From contig JAJFJX010000140.1 of assembly GCA_021773655.1 (NCBI GenBank), positions 1 to 11,998 on the forward strand: a DNA stretch of 11,998 nucleotides, written 5' to 3'. A program made the position numbers and the translations under genes. Below the pieces are notes generated by a model. The model made no database searches, was not told the origin of the DNA, and saw only the letters and a list, made by a program, of their open reading frames with translations. Positions 1-6,971 of the stretch are shown here, piece after piece. Origin of the DNA: Panacagrimonas sp. (GTDB lineage Bacteria; Pseudomonadota; Gammaproteobacteria; Nevskiales; Nevskiaceae). How positions within the stretch are numbered: position 1 is the first letter of the stretch; every line of letters begins with the position of its first letter.

Positions 1-554
1 TGTGCGCCGCCATGGGGCGCTTCATCGACAAGAAAGGCTTCGATGACCTGCTCGCCGCGTTCGCTCGCCTGCCGGCGGAGATCGGCGGCAGGCCGCTGCA
101 CCTGATGATGATCGGCGACGGCCCGATGATGGCGACCCTGCGCGCCTCGGCCACCGACCTGACCCGGGTCCACTTCACCGGCTGGCTGCAGCAGCCGCTG
201 CCGGTGATCGCAACGGCCGATGTCTTCATCTGCCCGTCGCGGGTCGAAGCGCTGGGCAACGTGGTCCTGGAAGCCTGGAGCCAGGGCGTGGCGGTGGTCT
301 GCACCGAAACCGCCGGCGGCACCGAGCTGATCCACAGCGGCGATACCGGCCTGCTGTGCCCGGCCCGCGACGTGCCCCGTCTGGCCGCCGCCGTCGAGCG
401 CGTGCTGAGCGACGCGGATCTGCGCGCGGGGCTGGCCGGCAACGGCCTGCATCATTACCGGCATCGCTATGGCGAGCGGCGTACGGTGGAGGCCACGCTG
501 GCGTTCTATCGTCGCCTGCTGGGTTCGGTGCCGGCAGTGCGGCAGCGGCACTGA
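1..554 (+). CDS. Glycosyltransferase family 4, C-terminal part (5' end outside window)
   Basis: This is the nucleotide-sugar-binding half of a GT-B fold retaining glycosyltransferase, probably acting on LPS core or another surface glycan in the cytoplasm. The reading frame is open from the window edge (codons from base 3: C-A-A-M-G-R-F), so the ATG at 12 is very likely internal. GRFIDKKGFDDLLAAF is the usual linker motif after the N-terminal domain of this family. The MMIGDGP strand follows, then PSRVEALGNVVLE, which holds the two glutamates of the E-x7-E motif. About 180 residues are visible of a usual 350-400. It ends convergent to another GT4 gene 45 bp away, in a region that also holds a GT9 gene and hldE, so an envelope-sugar role is a reasonable inference. 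Donor and acceptor cannot be read from the sequence. Confidence 0.88.
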   Translation, partial: CAAMGRFIDKKGFDDLLAAFARLPAEIGGRPLHLMMIGDGPMMATLRASATDLTRVHFTGWLQQPLPVIATADVFICPSRVEALGNVVLEAWSQGVAVVCTETAGGTELIHSGDTGLLCPARDVPRLAAAVERVLSDADLRAGLAGNGLHHYRHRYGERRTVEATLAFYRRLLGSVPAVRQRH

Positions 555-605
555 CCGGCACTGACCAGGCGCACTGTTCGCGCCCGTCATTCGCTCCCGT
601 CATTC
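546..605. repeat. Two short direct duplications at the convergent GT4 gene junction
   Basis: CGGCACTGAC occurs twice back to back (546-555 and 556-565), so the stop codon of the left gene (TGA 552-554) is duplicated with its flank. CCCGTCATTC then occurs at 583-592 and 596-605 with a 13-bp period, duplicating the stop-codon neighbourhood of the minus-strand gene. Both look like small slippage duplications. No hairpin terminator was found in the 45-bp gap. Confidence 0.6.
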
Positions 606-1685
606 AGGTCCGGCGACCAGCTCCCGGTACACCGCCAGGTTGCCGTCGACCATCGCGTCGACCGAAAACTCGTGCTCGATGCGGTCCCGGCCGCGCGCGC
701 CGAGCTGGCGGCGCAGGTCCGGGTTGGCAACCAGCCGGGCCAGCGCCTCGGTCCAGGCCGGCACGTCGCCGGGGTCGACCAGCAGACCGGTGCGACCGTC
801 GGCCACCGCCTCTGGCAGGCCGCCGGCGCGGCTGGCGAGCACCGGCACGCTGGCCGCCGCCGCCTGCAGCAGGGACACGCCCAGGCCCTCGGTCCAGGCC
901 GGGTGGGCGACCAGATCCAGGCAGCCCATCCAGCGCGGCAGGTCGTCGCGAAAGCCGGCGAATCGCACTGTATCGCCCAGCGTCGCGGCCTGGCGCTGAA
1001 GCTTTTCACGCAGCGCGCCCTGGCCGAAACAGATCACGCGCACCCGCTTGCGCTGGGGCAGGTGTCGCAGCGCCTCGAACAGCACCCCGTGGCCCTTGCG
1101 CGGAATCAGTTGTGCGATCACGCCGATCAGCACCGCGTCCTCCGGCACGCCGAACTGGACCGCGAAGTCGGCACGCGTCTCCGGACGCTGCCAGGGCTTG
1201 GGATCGAGACTGGATCGCACCACGCGCAGTTTTTCGCGCGGCACGCCCTGGGCGCACAAGACCTCGGCGATGCCGTGGGAAATTGCGATCACGCGGTCGT
1301 GCAGGCGGTACTTGAGGCGCGCCCAGGCGCGTGGCTCGGGGTTGTCCACCCGTCGCGACAGCACGCAGGGCAGGCCGGCCAGGTGCACGCCCCAGGCGCC
1401 CATGACATCGGCGCCGCGACGCGAATGCAGGTGGACCAGATCGGGCCGTTCGGTTTCCAGCAGGCGACGCAGACGCAGCGCAAAAGCGATGTCGATGTCG
1501 CCGGCCCAGCAGGAGACCGGTGCCACGCGCACCGGGCTGCCAGCAAAGTGCCGGCCGATGGCGGCGTCCGGCGGACACACCAGCAAGTTGTCGACACCGC
1601 GGCGCTGCAGGCCGTCGAGCAAAAAGGCCACTTGTTGCGCGCCGCCGTACAGATGGCGGCCGGTCTCGACGTGGACGATCTTCAT
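600..1685 (-). CDS. Glycosyltransferase family 4 (WaaG-like superfamily)
   Basis: A full-length GT-B glycosyltransferase of 361 aa, probably transferring a sugar to the LPS core at the cytoplasmic membrane. The N-terminal domain starts MKIVHVETGRHLYGGAQQ, with the glycine-rich GGAQQ loop at 14-18, and includes HLHSRRG (86-91) and SRRVDNP (110-116). The C-terminal donor domain has PRKGH (195-199), CFGQG (219-223) and the E-x7-E region at 266-274. In that region the second acidic position is Gln (E266...Q274). The start at 1685 was chosen because the ATG overlaps the stop of the upstream gene (ATGA) and has GGAAGGG 5 nt before it. A longer frame would add 34 arginine-rich residues read out of frame through that upstream gene. 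It is the second gene of an operon with the GT9 gene. Exact sugar specificity is unknown. Confidence 0.9.
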   Translation of the reverse strand: MKIVHVETGRHLYGGAQQVAFLLDGLQRRGVDNLLVCPPDAAIGRHFAGSPVRVAPVSCWAGDIDIAFALRLRRLLETERPDLVHLHSRRGADVMGAWGVHLAGLPCVLSRRVDNPEPRAWARLKYRLHDRVIAISHGIAEVLCAQGVPREKLRVVRSSLDPKPWQRPETRADFAVQFGVPEDAVLIGVIAQLIPRKGHGVLFEALRHLPQRKRVRVICFGQGALREKLQRQAATLGDTVRFAGFRDDLPRWMGCLDLVAHPAWTEGLGVSLLQAAAASVPVLASRAGGLPEAVADGRTGLLVDPGDVPAWTEALARLVANPDLRRQLGARGRDRIEHEFSVDAMVDGNLAVYRELVAGPE

Positions 1686-2695
1686 CCATGCCCTTCCAGC
1701 AGGCGCTGCGCGGCGACGGCGACGCGCTCCGGCGTCAGGCCGCGCAGGCAGTCGTAGCGGCCGCCGCAGGTCGGTCGTCGCTTGCACGGTGCGCAGGGCA
1801 GGGCGTCGTACATCACGTGCAGCGGGCTGCTCGCGCCGCGGGTGTAGGGACAGGTAGAGCCGAACAGCGCCAGGGTCGGGCGCCTCAGGGCGACACCGAG
1901 GTGAGTCAGCCCGGTGTCGACGCCGATCACCAGCCCGGCCTGTTCGAGCACCGCCGGCAGCAGGTGCAGCGGCGTCTGACCGGCCAGGTTCACCGAGCCT
2001 GCCGGCAGGCCGCTGACCAGGCGCTGCGCGGACTCACGCTCGGCACTGCCACCGAGCACCGCGCAGACCTGACCGCCTTCGGCCAGCGCGTGCGCCAGCC
2101 GCGGCCAGTAGCCGTTCACCCAGTGCTTCTGCGGTCGCGTGGTGTAGGGACACAGTGCGACAAAACCCGGTGCCAGGTTCTGCTCGTAAAGCAGGCCCAG
2201 CGCCGCGCCGCGGGTGTCGTCGGCCACCTCCAGGCTTGGCGGGCCGGGGTCCGGGCCACCGGCCAGGACCTGCGCCAGATCACGGTACTCCGAGGCGATG
2301 TCGGCGATATCGCCGCCCCTGGCGATGACCCGGTGCAGCAGCGCGCCCCCGGGTTCGCGCGAGGCCAGGCCGACGCGCTCGGCAGCCGGCACCAGGCGCG
2401 CCAGCAGCCGGCTCTTGAGCAGGCCCTGGGCATCGATCACCAGATCAAAGCGCGGCAGGCTGCGCAGTTGTCGCCACGCCGCCAGCGGCGCCTCGGCAGG
2501 AAGTGCGATGACCTGATCCAGGCGCGGGTCCTGCCGCAGCAGGCCGGCCAGCGGCGCCCGCAGCAGCCAGGCGATGTGCGCCTGCGGCCAGGCACGGCGC
2601 AGGCCGGCCAGCAGCGAGGTGCAGAACACCAGGTCGCCCAGCGCCGAAAGACGGACGATCAGGATGCGCCGCGGGGGCGGGGAAGCGGGATTCAT
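1682..2695 (-). CDS. Glycosyltransferase family 9, ADP-heptose:LPS heptosyltransferase-like (WaaC/WaaF/OpsX type)
   Basis: A 337-aa GT9 enzyme, expected to add heptose (or a related sugar) from an ADP-activated donor to the LPS inner core on the cytoplasmic face of the inner membrane. Visible family features are ILIVRLSALGDLVF (11-24) with the conserved GD at 20-21, DLVIDAQGLLKS (84-95), PYTTRPQKHW (183-192) in the donor domain, and GVDTGLTHLG (258-267), followed by RPTLALFGS. A four-cysteine motif, C-x2-C-x5-C-x5-C, sits near the C terminus (301, 304, 310, 316). The ATG at 2695 gives the normal GT9 N terminus, and in-frame sequence further upstream would run into the ilvE coding region. It is divergent from ilvE, as waaF is in P. 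aeruginosa, and overlaps the next GT4 gene by 4 bp. Which heptose position it serves (WaaC, WaaF or OpsX) cannot be settled by eye. Confidence 0.9.
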   Translation of the reverse strand: MNPASPPPRRILIVRLSALGDLVFCTSLLAGLRRAWPQAHIAWLLRAPLAGLLRQDPRLDQVIALPAEAPLAAWRQLRSLPRFDLVIDAQGLLKSRLLARLVPAAERVGLASREPGGALLHRVIARGGDIADIASEYRDLAQVLAGGPDPGPPSLEVADDTRGAALGLLYEQNLAPGFVALCPYTTRPQKHWVNGYWPRLAHALAEGGQVCAVLGGSAERESAQRLVSGLPAGSVNLAGQTPLHLLPAVLEQAGLVIGVDTGLTHLGVALRRPTLALFGSTCPYTRGASSPLHVMYDALPCAPCKRRPTCGGRYDCLRGLTPERVAVAAQRLLEGHG

Positions 2696-2701
2696 CCACC
2701 C

Positions 2702-2707
2702 TATAAT
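2702..2707 (+). promoter_or_regulatory. Consensus -10 box (TATAAT), probable ilvE promoter
   Basis: A perfect TATAAT stands in the 70-bp spacer between the divergent GT9 gene and ilvE, 58 bp before the ilvE ATG. The sequence 17 bp upstream has no -35 similarity and lies in the GC-rich start of the GT9 coding region, so the promoter is judged on the -10 box and position alone. Confidence 0.5.
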
Positions 2708-2715
2708 AGGTTTCA

Positions 2716-2740
2716 CCCGCCGTCTCGGCGGGCTTTGTTT
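2716..2740 (+). promoter_or_regulatory. Perfect GC hairpin plus T-rich tail in the ilvE leader (terminator-like)
   Basis: CCCGCCG (2716-2722), loop TCT and CGGCGGG (2726-2732) form a perfect 7-bp stem followed by CTTTGTTT. The shape is that of an intrinsic terminator, but it lies only a few bases after the predicted ilvE transcription start and 26 bp before AAGGA. No leader peptide fits in front of it, so classical attenuation is unlikely. A 5'-end stabilising hairpin, or a barrier between the divergent units, would also explain it. Confidence 0.5.
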
Positions 2741-2765
2741 GCCAGCTAGAGCAAGGAATACCCCG

Positions 2766-3689
2766 ATGACGACAATGGCCGACCGCGACGGCTGGATCTG
2801 GTACGACGGCGAGATGCGCCCCTGGCGCGACTGCACCACCCACGTGCTCACCTACACCCTGCACTACGGTGTCGGTTGCTTCGAAGGCGTGCGCGGCTAC
2901 CGCACCCCGCAGGGCACGGCGATCTTCCGCCTGCAGGAACACACCCAGCGCCTGTTCAACTCGGCCAAGATCCTGGGCATGCCGATGCCGTTCTCCCAGG
3001 ACGAACTCAACGCCGCACAGCTCGATGTGCTGCGCCGCAATGACCTGAAGGAAGCCTACCTGCGGCCAATGGTGTTCTACGGCGCCGAAGGCATGGGCCT
3101 GCGCGCCGACGGCCTGAAGACCCACGTCATCGTCGCCGCCTGGACCTGGGGCTCCTACCTGGGCGCGGACAACATGGAGCGTGGAATCCGGGTCAAGACG
3201 TCCAGCTTCCAGCGCAACTACGTCAACAGCACCATGGCGCGCGCCAAGGCCAACGGCAACTACATCAACTCCATGCTCGCGCTCAACGAAGTGCTGCGCG
3301 ACGGCTACGACGAGGCCATCACCCTGGACACCAGCGGCCATGTCGCCGAGGGCAGCGCGGAGAACATCTTCATCGTCCAGCGCGGCGAGATCCACACGCC
3401 GGACCTCAACGCCTGCCTCGACGGCATCACCCGCCGCACCGTGATGCAACTGGCTGCCGATCACGGCTACAAGGTCACCGAACGCCGCATCACCCGCGAC
3501 GAGCTGTACTGCTGCGACGAGGCCTTCTTCACCGGCACGGCAGCGGAAGTCACGCCGATCCGCGAAGTCGACAACCGCCCGGTCGGAGACGGCACGCGCG
3601 GACCGGTCACCACCGTGCTGCAGGCCGCCTACCTGGACCTGGTCCAGGGTCGCAACCAGAAATACCAGGACTGGCTCAGCCACGTCTGA
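2766..3689 (+). CDS. ilvE: Branched-chain-amino-acid aminotransferase
   Basis: A class IV PLP-dependent aminotransferase, cytoplasmic, exchanging amino groups between Leu/Ile/Val and 2-oxoglutarate, the last step of branched-chain amino acid synthesis. It has 307 aa, close to the usual length of about 309. Signatures are DGWIWYDGEM at the start, THVLTYTLHYGVGCFEGVR (25-43), RAKANGNYINSM (159-170) with K161 as the predicted Schiff-base lysine, EGSAENIF (195-202) and FFTGTAAEVTPI (254-265). The ATG at 2766 has AAGGA 8 nt upstream. An ATG at 2775 is a less likely alternative. It is divergent from the LPS glycosyltransferase operon, and hldE lies downstream on the same strand after a 449-bp gap that holds a repeat element, so the two are probably not tightly co-transcribed. 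Possible control through the leader hairpin is untested. Confidence 0.97.
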   Translation: MTTMADRDGWIWYDGEMRPWRDCTTHVLTYTLHYGVGCFEGVRGYRTPQGTAIFRLQEHTQRLFNSAKILGMPMPFSQDELNAAQLDVLRRNDLKEAYLRPMVFYGAEGMGLRADGLKTHVIVAAWTWGSYLGADNMERGIRVKTSSFQRNYVNSTMARAKANGNYINSMLALNEVLRDGYDEAITLDTSGHVAEGSAENIFIVQRGEIHTPDLNACLDGITRRTVMQLAADHGYKVTERRITRDELYCCDEAFFTGTAAEVTPIREVDNRPVGDGTRGPVTTVLQAAYLDLVQGRNQKYQDWLSHV

Positions 3690-4138
3690 GCGGCACTAGC
3701 GGAATCTGGGTCTGCGGACGCCCCTGTTCCGTCGTTCCGGGGCGCCGCAGGCGAACCCGGAATCCAGTATCGACAATCACGACGTCTACGGCGCCCGGCG
3801 ATACGCACGGGCTGAGGGTGTGCAGACCTTGTCGGGCCTGGATTCCCGCCTTCGCGGGAATGACGGGGTGGCGGGGTGGCTGTGAAGGGTTAAACCCGGT
3901 CCTGCCATTGCAGGTGCGCCAGCGGACTCGCCGCGGCCGCGCGTTCGACAGCGTCGAGGCGCGCCGCTGATTCCGGGTGACCGGCGCCGGCATCGTGGTG
4001 CCGCCAGCCCTCGTGGGTGATCCAGGCCGGGCCTTGAGTGTCCATGCCCGCACGTTGTCGCCGATACGTTACGGCCGGATATCAACGCTCGGCGTGAATT
4101 GCATAAGCTGCAAGCCGGCGTACAGACAGGGCAATTCG
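3690..4138. other. Intergenic region between ilvE and hldE
   Basis: These 449 bp hold the inverted REP-like element at 3729-3866 and otherwise nothing I can name. No open frame here resembles a protein. A minus-strand frame across the element reads VIPAKAGIQ, which is just the repeat translated. No convincing -35/-10 pair for hldE was found. The last part before hldE (from about 4061) is slightly less GC-rich and may contain a promoter. Confidence 0.6.
3729..3866. repeat. REP-like inverted repeat pair (BIME/MITE-like)
   Basis: The right arm (3838-3866) is the common proteobacterial palindrome CTGGATTCCCGCC...GGCGGGAAT type, reading from CTGGATTCCCGCC through TTCGCGGGAATGACGG. The left arm (3729-3767) starts CCGTCGTTCC and ends GGAATCCAG, a diverged copy in opposite orientation. 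The symmetry reaches further inward: CCAG-N3-CGACAA follows the left arm, and its complement precedes the right arm (TTGTCG 3829-3834). The two arms therefore face each other across about 50 bp, as in REP doublets or small non-autonomous elements. The palindrome contains ATTCCC-N8-GGGAAT, the pattern of Neisseria dRS3 repeats. No transposase is nearby. Confidence 0.75.
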
Positions 4139-5569
4139 ATGAGCGGCGCGGTCCCGGATTTTTCTCAGCACGGCCTGCTGGTGGCCGGCGACGTGATGCT
4201 GGACCGTTACTGGTCCGGACCCACACAGCGTATCTCGCCCGAGGCACCGGTGCCGGTGGTGCGGGTGGGCGCCGACGAGGCGCGTCCCGGCGGTGCCGCC
4301 AACGTGGCGCTGAACCTGGCCGCGCTGCAGGCGCCGGTGACGCTGCTCGGCGTGGTCGGCCGTGACCCGCCGGCCGCCACGCTGAAACAGGCCCTGCTGC
4401 GTGTGGGCGTTCGGCCGTGGCTGATCGAGTCGCCGCATCTGCCCACCATCACCAAACTGCGCGTGCTGTCGCGCAATCAACAGGTGATCCGACTGGACTT
4501 CGAGGAGTCCTACGCCACCGACGGCGCCTTTGATCGCGCGCAGTTCATCGAGCGTTTCACCCAGGGCCTGCAAGGCGCCAGGGTCGCGGTGCTGTCGGAC
4601 TACGCCAAGGGCAGCCTGCGCGACGCCCCGGCCCTGATTGCCCAGGCCCGCGCGCTGCAGCGCCCGCTGCTGGTCGACCCCAAGGGCAGCGACTTCGCAC
4701 CGTATCGCGGCGCCACCCTGCTGACACCCAACCTGGGTGAGTTCGAAACGGTGGTCGGCGCGTGCGCCGACGAAGCACAGATCCTGGAGCGCGGCCTGCG
4801 CCTGATCGCCGACCTGCAGATCGAGGCGCTGCTGGTGACGCGCAGCGACAAGGGCATGAGCCTGCTGCGTCCCGGCCACGCGCCGTTGCACCTGCCGACC
4901 GAGGCACGCGAGGTGTTCGACGTCACCGGCGCGGGCGACACCGTGATCGCAACCCTGGCTGCCGCCATCGCGGCCGGCGAGAGCCTGGACGACGCAGTGC
5001 GCCTGTCCAACCTTGCCGCCGGCATCGTGGTGGGCAAGCTCGGCACCGCCAGCGTCACCCGCGGCGAACTCGAGGTCGCGCGCCACCAGCCGCCGCCGGG
5101 CGAGGAAGCCATCCTCTCCGAGGCGCAGTTGCGTACCCGCGTGCAGCAATGGCGCCATCGCGGCCGGAAGGTGGTGATGACCAACGGCTGCTTCGACCTG
5201 CTGCATGTCGGACACGTGCGCTATCTGGAGGCGGCGCGCCGACTCGGCGATGCGCTGGTGGTGGCGGTCAACGACGACGAATCGGTGCGCCGCCTCAAGG
5301 GCCCGACGCGCCCGGTCAATGCCTGCGCCGACCGCCTGCGCGTGCTTGCCGCGCTACGCAGTGTCGACGCCGTGGTCGCATTCGCCGAAGACACCCCGGC
5401 CCGCCTGATCGGCGCGATCCTGCCCGATGTGCTGGTCAAGGGCGGCGACTACACCCCCGACCGGATTGCCGGCGGCGATGCCGTACGCGCCGCCGGCGGC
5501 GAGGTGGTGGTACTGGAGTTTCACGAGGGTTATTCGACCACCGACATCCTGGCGCGCGGCGTGTCCTGA
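4139..5569 (+). CDS. hldE: Bifunctional D-glycero-beta-D-manno-heptose-7-phosphate kinase / heptose-1-phosphate adenylyltransferase
   Basis: A cytoplasmic two-domain enzyme that phosphorylates heptose-7-phosphate and, after dephosphorylation by GmhB, adenylates heptose-1-phosphate, giving the ADP-heptose donor for the LPS inner core. It has 476 aa, matching the usual 477. The N-terminal PfkB/ribokinase domain (about 10-315) has VAGDVMLDRYW (15-25), RPGGAANVALNLAAL (49-63) and DVTGAGDT (261-268) with D267 as predicted catalytic base. The C-terminal nucleotidyltransferase domain (about 343-476) has TNGCFDLLHVGH (348-359), including the HxGH motif at 356-359, then AVNDDESVRRLKGPTRPV and KGGDY. 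The ATG at 4139 has AGGG 7 nt before it and gives the standard N terminus. Upstream in-frame codons have no family similarity. Nearby GT9 and GT4 genes are the likely users of its product. Confidence 0.97.
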   Translation: MSGAVPDFSQHGLLVAGDVMLDRYWSGPTQRISPEAPVPVVRVGADEARPGGAANVALNLAALQAPVTLLGVVGRDPPAATLKQALLRVGVRPWLIESPHLPTITKLRVLSRNQQVIRLDFEESYATDGAFDRAQFIERFTQGLQGARVAVLSDYAKGSLRDAPALIAQARALQRPLLVDPKGSDFAPYRGATLLTPNLGEFETVVGACADEAQILERGLRLIADLQIEALLVTRSDKGMSLLRPGHAPLHLPTEAREVFDVTGAGDTVIATLAAAIAAGESLDDAVRLSNLAAGIVVGKLGTASVTRGELEVARHQPPPGEEAILSEAQLRTRVQQWRHRGRKVVMTNGCFDLLHVGHVRYLEAARRLGDALVVAVNDDESVRRLKGPTRPVNACADRLRVLAALRSVDAVVAFAEDTPARLIGAILPDVLVKGGDYTPDRIAGGDAVRAAGGEVVVLEFHEGYSTTDILARGVS

Positions 5570-5873
5570 AATCCGCGTCGAGCCGGCGCCGATGCGGCTG
5601 CATGACCTGCGGCGGGAAATGCAGTCCGGACTCCGTGAAGAATTGCTCGCGACGGTTCGCGTCCGGATCAATGGCATCGTCGCCATGAAGCATCTCGGTG
5701 GATGATCGCCTTAACGGAGTCACTGAAGCGGCGGAATCGCAGCAGGTCTCGGATTGCCCCCACGCGCCGCGCACGTGAAGCTGGCCTCGGGAGCTCGAAG
5801 GCACTGCGGGACGCTTCAAGGTGCAGGACCGATGAGGCGCTGGACCGACGCAGAGCGCGCAGGAATCACTCAG

Positions 5874-5900
5874 CGACATTCACGGGAAAGCGGGCATTGG
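5874..5900. repeat. Degenerate copy of the CGTCATTCCCGC-type palindrome
   Basis: CGACATTCACGGGAAAGCGGG, followed by CATTGG, matches one version of the element seen at 3838-3866 (CGTCATTCCCGCGAAAGCGGG, then AATCCA) with a few substitutions, and translates to the familiar RHSRESG string. Stem symmetry is partly lost, so this looks like an old copy. Confidence 0.45.
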
Positions 5901-5910
5901 CGGCATTGGC
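5893..5910. repeat. 9-bp tandem duplication (GGCATTGGC x2)
   Basis: GGCATTGGC is present twice in direct contact, directly after and overlapping the degenerate palindrome. Probably a slippage product, with no visible function. Confidence 0.6.
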
Positions 5911-5990
5911 GGTGCCGGTCGGGGCAGGATGCTGGTGCAGCGGGTTCGGCCTCTTCCGTTCTTGCTCGGCGATCAGCGTTACGGCCCATC

Positions 5991-6015
5991 CCAGCCCGGC
6001 CCAGCCCGGCCCGGC
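5991..6015. repeat. 10-bp tandem repeat (CCAGCCCGGC, 2.5 copies)
   Basis: Two exact copies of CCAGCCCGGC (5991-6000 and 6001-6010) are followed by CCGGC. It is a very GC-rich microsatellite in non-coding sequence, possibly variable between strains. Confidence 0.65.
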
Positions 6016-6103
6016 TTTGGTGGCGGGTCGGAACGCTGGCCGGCAGAGCTCGACAGCTTGAATCAATCTGACGCGGTCCCGCAGGGCATGCCCATGGGGC
6101 CGC

Positions 6104-6109
6104 TATAGT
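6104..6109 (+). promoter_or_regulatory. -10-like box (TATAGT) before the GT2 gene
   Basis: CGCTATAGTGCG lies 28 bp before the GT2 ATG, with five of six matches to TATAAT. No -35 box is recognisable 16-18 bp upstream. The position would give a leader of roughly 20 nt. Confidence 0.4.
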
Positions 6110-6136
6110 GCGATTTCGCTTCGTTTCGAACCGCCC

Positions 6137-6907
6137 ATGTCCGCTCTCCATGCTGCGGTGCCCGACTGGTCCTTGTCCGTGGTCAGCCACGGCCATCTGC
6201 AGTCCATCGGGAGGTTGTTGGGCGATTGCCGGCGGCTGCTGGATCCGCAGCGCTTCGAGATCCTGCTTACGTTGAACCGTCCGGAGGCCGTGCCACCGGA
6301 CCTGGCCTGGGGCGGCGCGCTGCACGTTCTGCGCAACGAACGCCCGCAGGGCTTTGCGTCAAACCACAATGCGGCGCTGGGCCGGGCGCGCGGGCGCTGG
6401 GTGGCTGCCCTGGACCCCGACCTGCGCTTGCACAGCGACCCCTTTGCACAGCTTGCCCCGGCGCTGGCGGATGCCGAGCTCGGAATCGTCGCGCCGTGCG
6501 TGGTCCATCCCGACGGCAGGATCGCCGACCACGCCCGCCGGGTGCCGGGGCCACTGCGCCTGCTGCGCCGCCACCTGTGGGTCGCAGCGCCGGGCTACGG
6601 GCACGGACTGAATGCGCCACTGGACTGCGACTGGGTGGCGGGCCTGTTCATGGCCATGCGGCGCCAGACCTTCGAACGGCTCGGCGGCTTCGACACGCGC
6701 TATCGCTTGTACTGCGAGGACGTCGACCTGTGCCTGCGGAGCTGGAACCAGGGCCTGCGCGTACAGGTGATTCCAACCGATCCGGTACTCCACCCTCCTC
6801 GTCGGCAGACCCTGCGGCGCCCACGGCACTTCATCTGGCACAGCCGCGGCCTGCTGCGGTTATGGCGCGGCGAGGCCTATCGTCGGTTTGAAAGCCGCGC
6901 ACCCTGA
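6137..6907 (+). CDS. Glycosyltransferase family 2 (rhamnosyltransferase-like)
   Basis: A 256-aa GT-A fold inverting glycosyltransferase, probably building a surface polysaccharide or LPS O-chain/core at the cytoplasmic membrane. After a strand reading LSVVSHGH (13-20), the family motifs appear in order: NERPQGFASNHNAAL (67-81) with the paired Asn at 76 and 78, the metal-binding DPD at 93-95, WVAGLFMAMRR (166-176), GGFDTRYRLYCEDVDLCLR (183-201) with the acidic catalytic segment EDVD at 194-197, and a basic C-terminal tail with HSRGLLRLW. This order is typical of WbbL/WcaA-like GT2 enzymes. There is no transmembrane segment. The ATG at 6137 fits the family N terminus and a -10-like box 28 bp upstream. 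It stands alone between two gene-poor gaps. The substrate cannot be deduced. Confidence 0.9.
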   Translation: MSALHAAVPDWSLSVVSHGHLQSIGRLLGDCRRLLDPQRFEILLTLNRPEAVPPDLAWGGALHVLRNERPQGFASNHNAALGRARGRWVAALDPDLRLHSDPFAQLAPALADAELGIVAPCVVHPDGRIADHARRVPGPLRLLRRHLWVAAPGYGHGLNAPLDCDWVAGLFMAMRRQTFERLGGFDTRYRLYCEDVDLCLRSWNQGLRVQVIPTDPVLHPPRRQTLRRPRHFIWHSRGLLRLWRGEAYRRFESRAP

Positions 6908-6971
6908 ATCCGTGTCCAACCCCGCCAACGGAAAGGCGCCAAACGTGCGCACCGCAGACGCCGAACCCCGA

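Larger units (their letters stand above)
5570..6136. other. Gene-poor gap between hldE and the GT2 gene
   Basis: About 570 bp with no gene I can support. A 37-codon plus-strand frame (5592-5705, starting MRLHDLRREMQ) reads somewhat like protein but has no ribosome binding site. A minus-strand frame over 5580-5880 is also open, with no recognisable motif. The gap contains a decayed REP-like palindrome, a 9-bp and a 10-bp tandem duplication, and a -10-like box near its right end. No clear terminator follows hldE. It may be decayed sequence, but no parent gene is recognisable. Confidence 0.5.

Noticed and set aside
2703..2708. TATTAT on the minus strand as -10 for the GT9 operon
   Set aside because: It lies 8-13 bp before the GT9 ATG, so it would give a nearly leaderless message, and there is no -35 box. 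The overlapping TATAAT is better placed for ilvE.
2445..3683. 412-codon minus-strand open frame opposite ilvE
   Set aside because: The plus strand encodes an unmistakable IlvE with its PLP lysine. The antisense frame is low-complexity Val/Ala/Gly sequence typical of high-GC shadows.
3676..4053. 125-codon minus-strand frame containing VIPAKAGIQ
   Set aside because: That string is the standard translation of the CCGTCATTCCCGCG-type repeat, a frequent source of false gene calls.
4034..4107. TTGAGT and CATAAG as an hldE promoter
   Set aside because: The two motifs are far too widely spaced (over 60 bp) and each alone is weak.
5592..5705. 37-codon frame after hldE
   Set aside because: It has no ribosome binding site and no recognisable family, and a minus-strand frame over the same bases looks equally protein-like.
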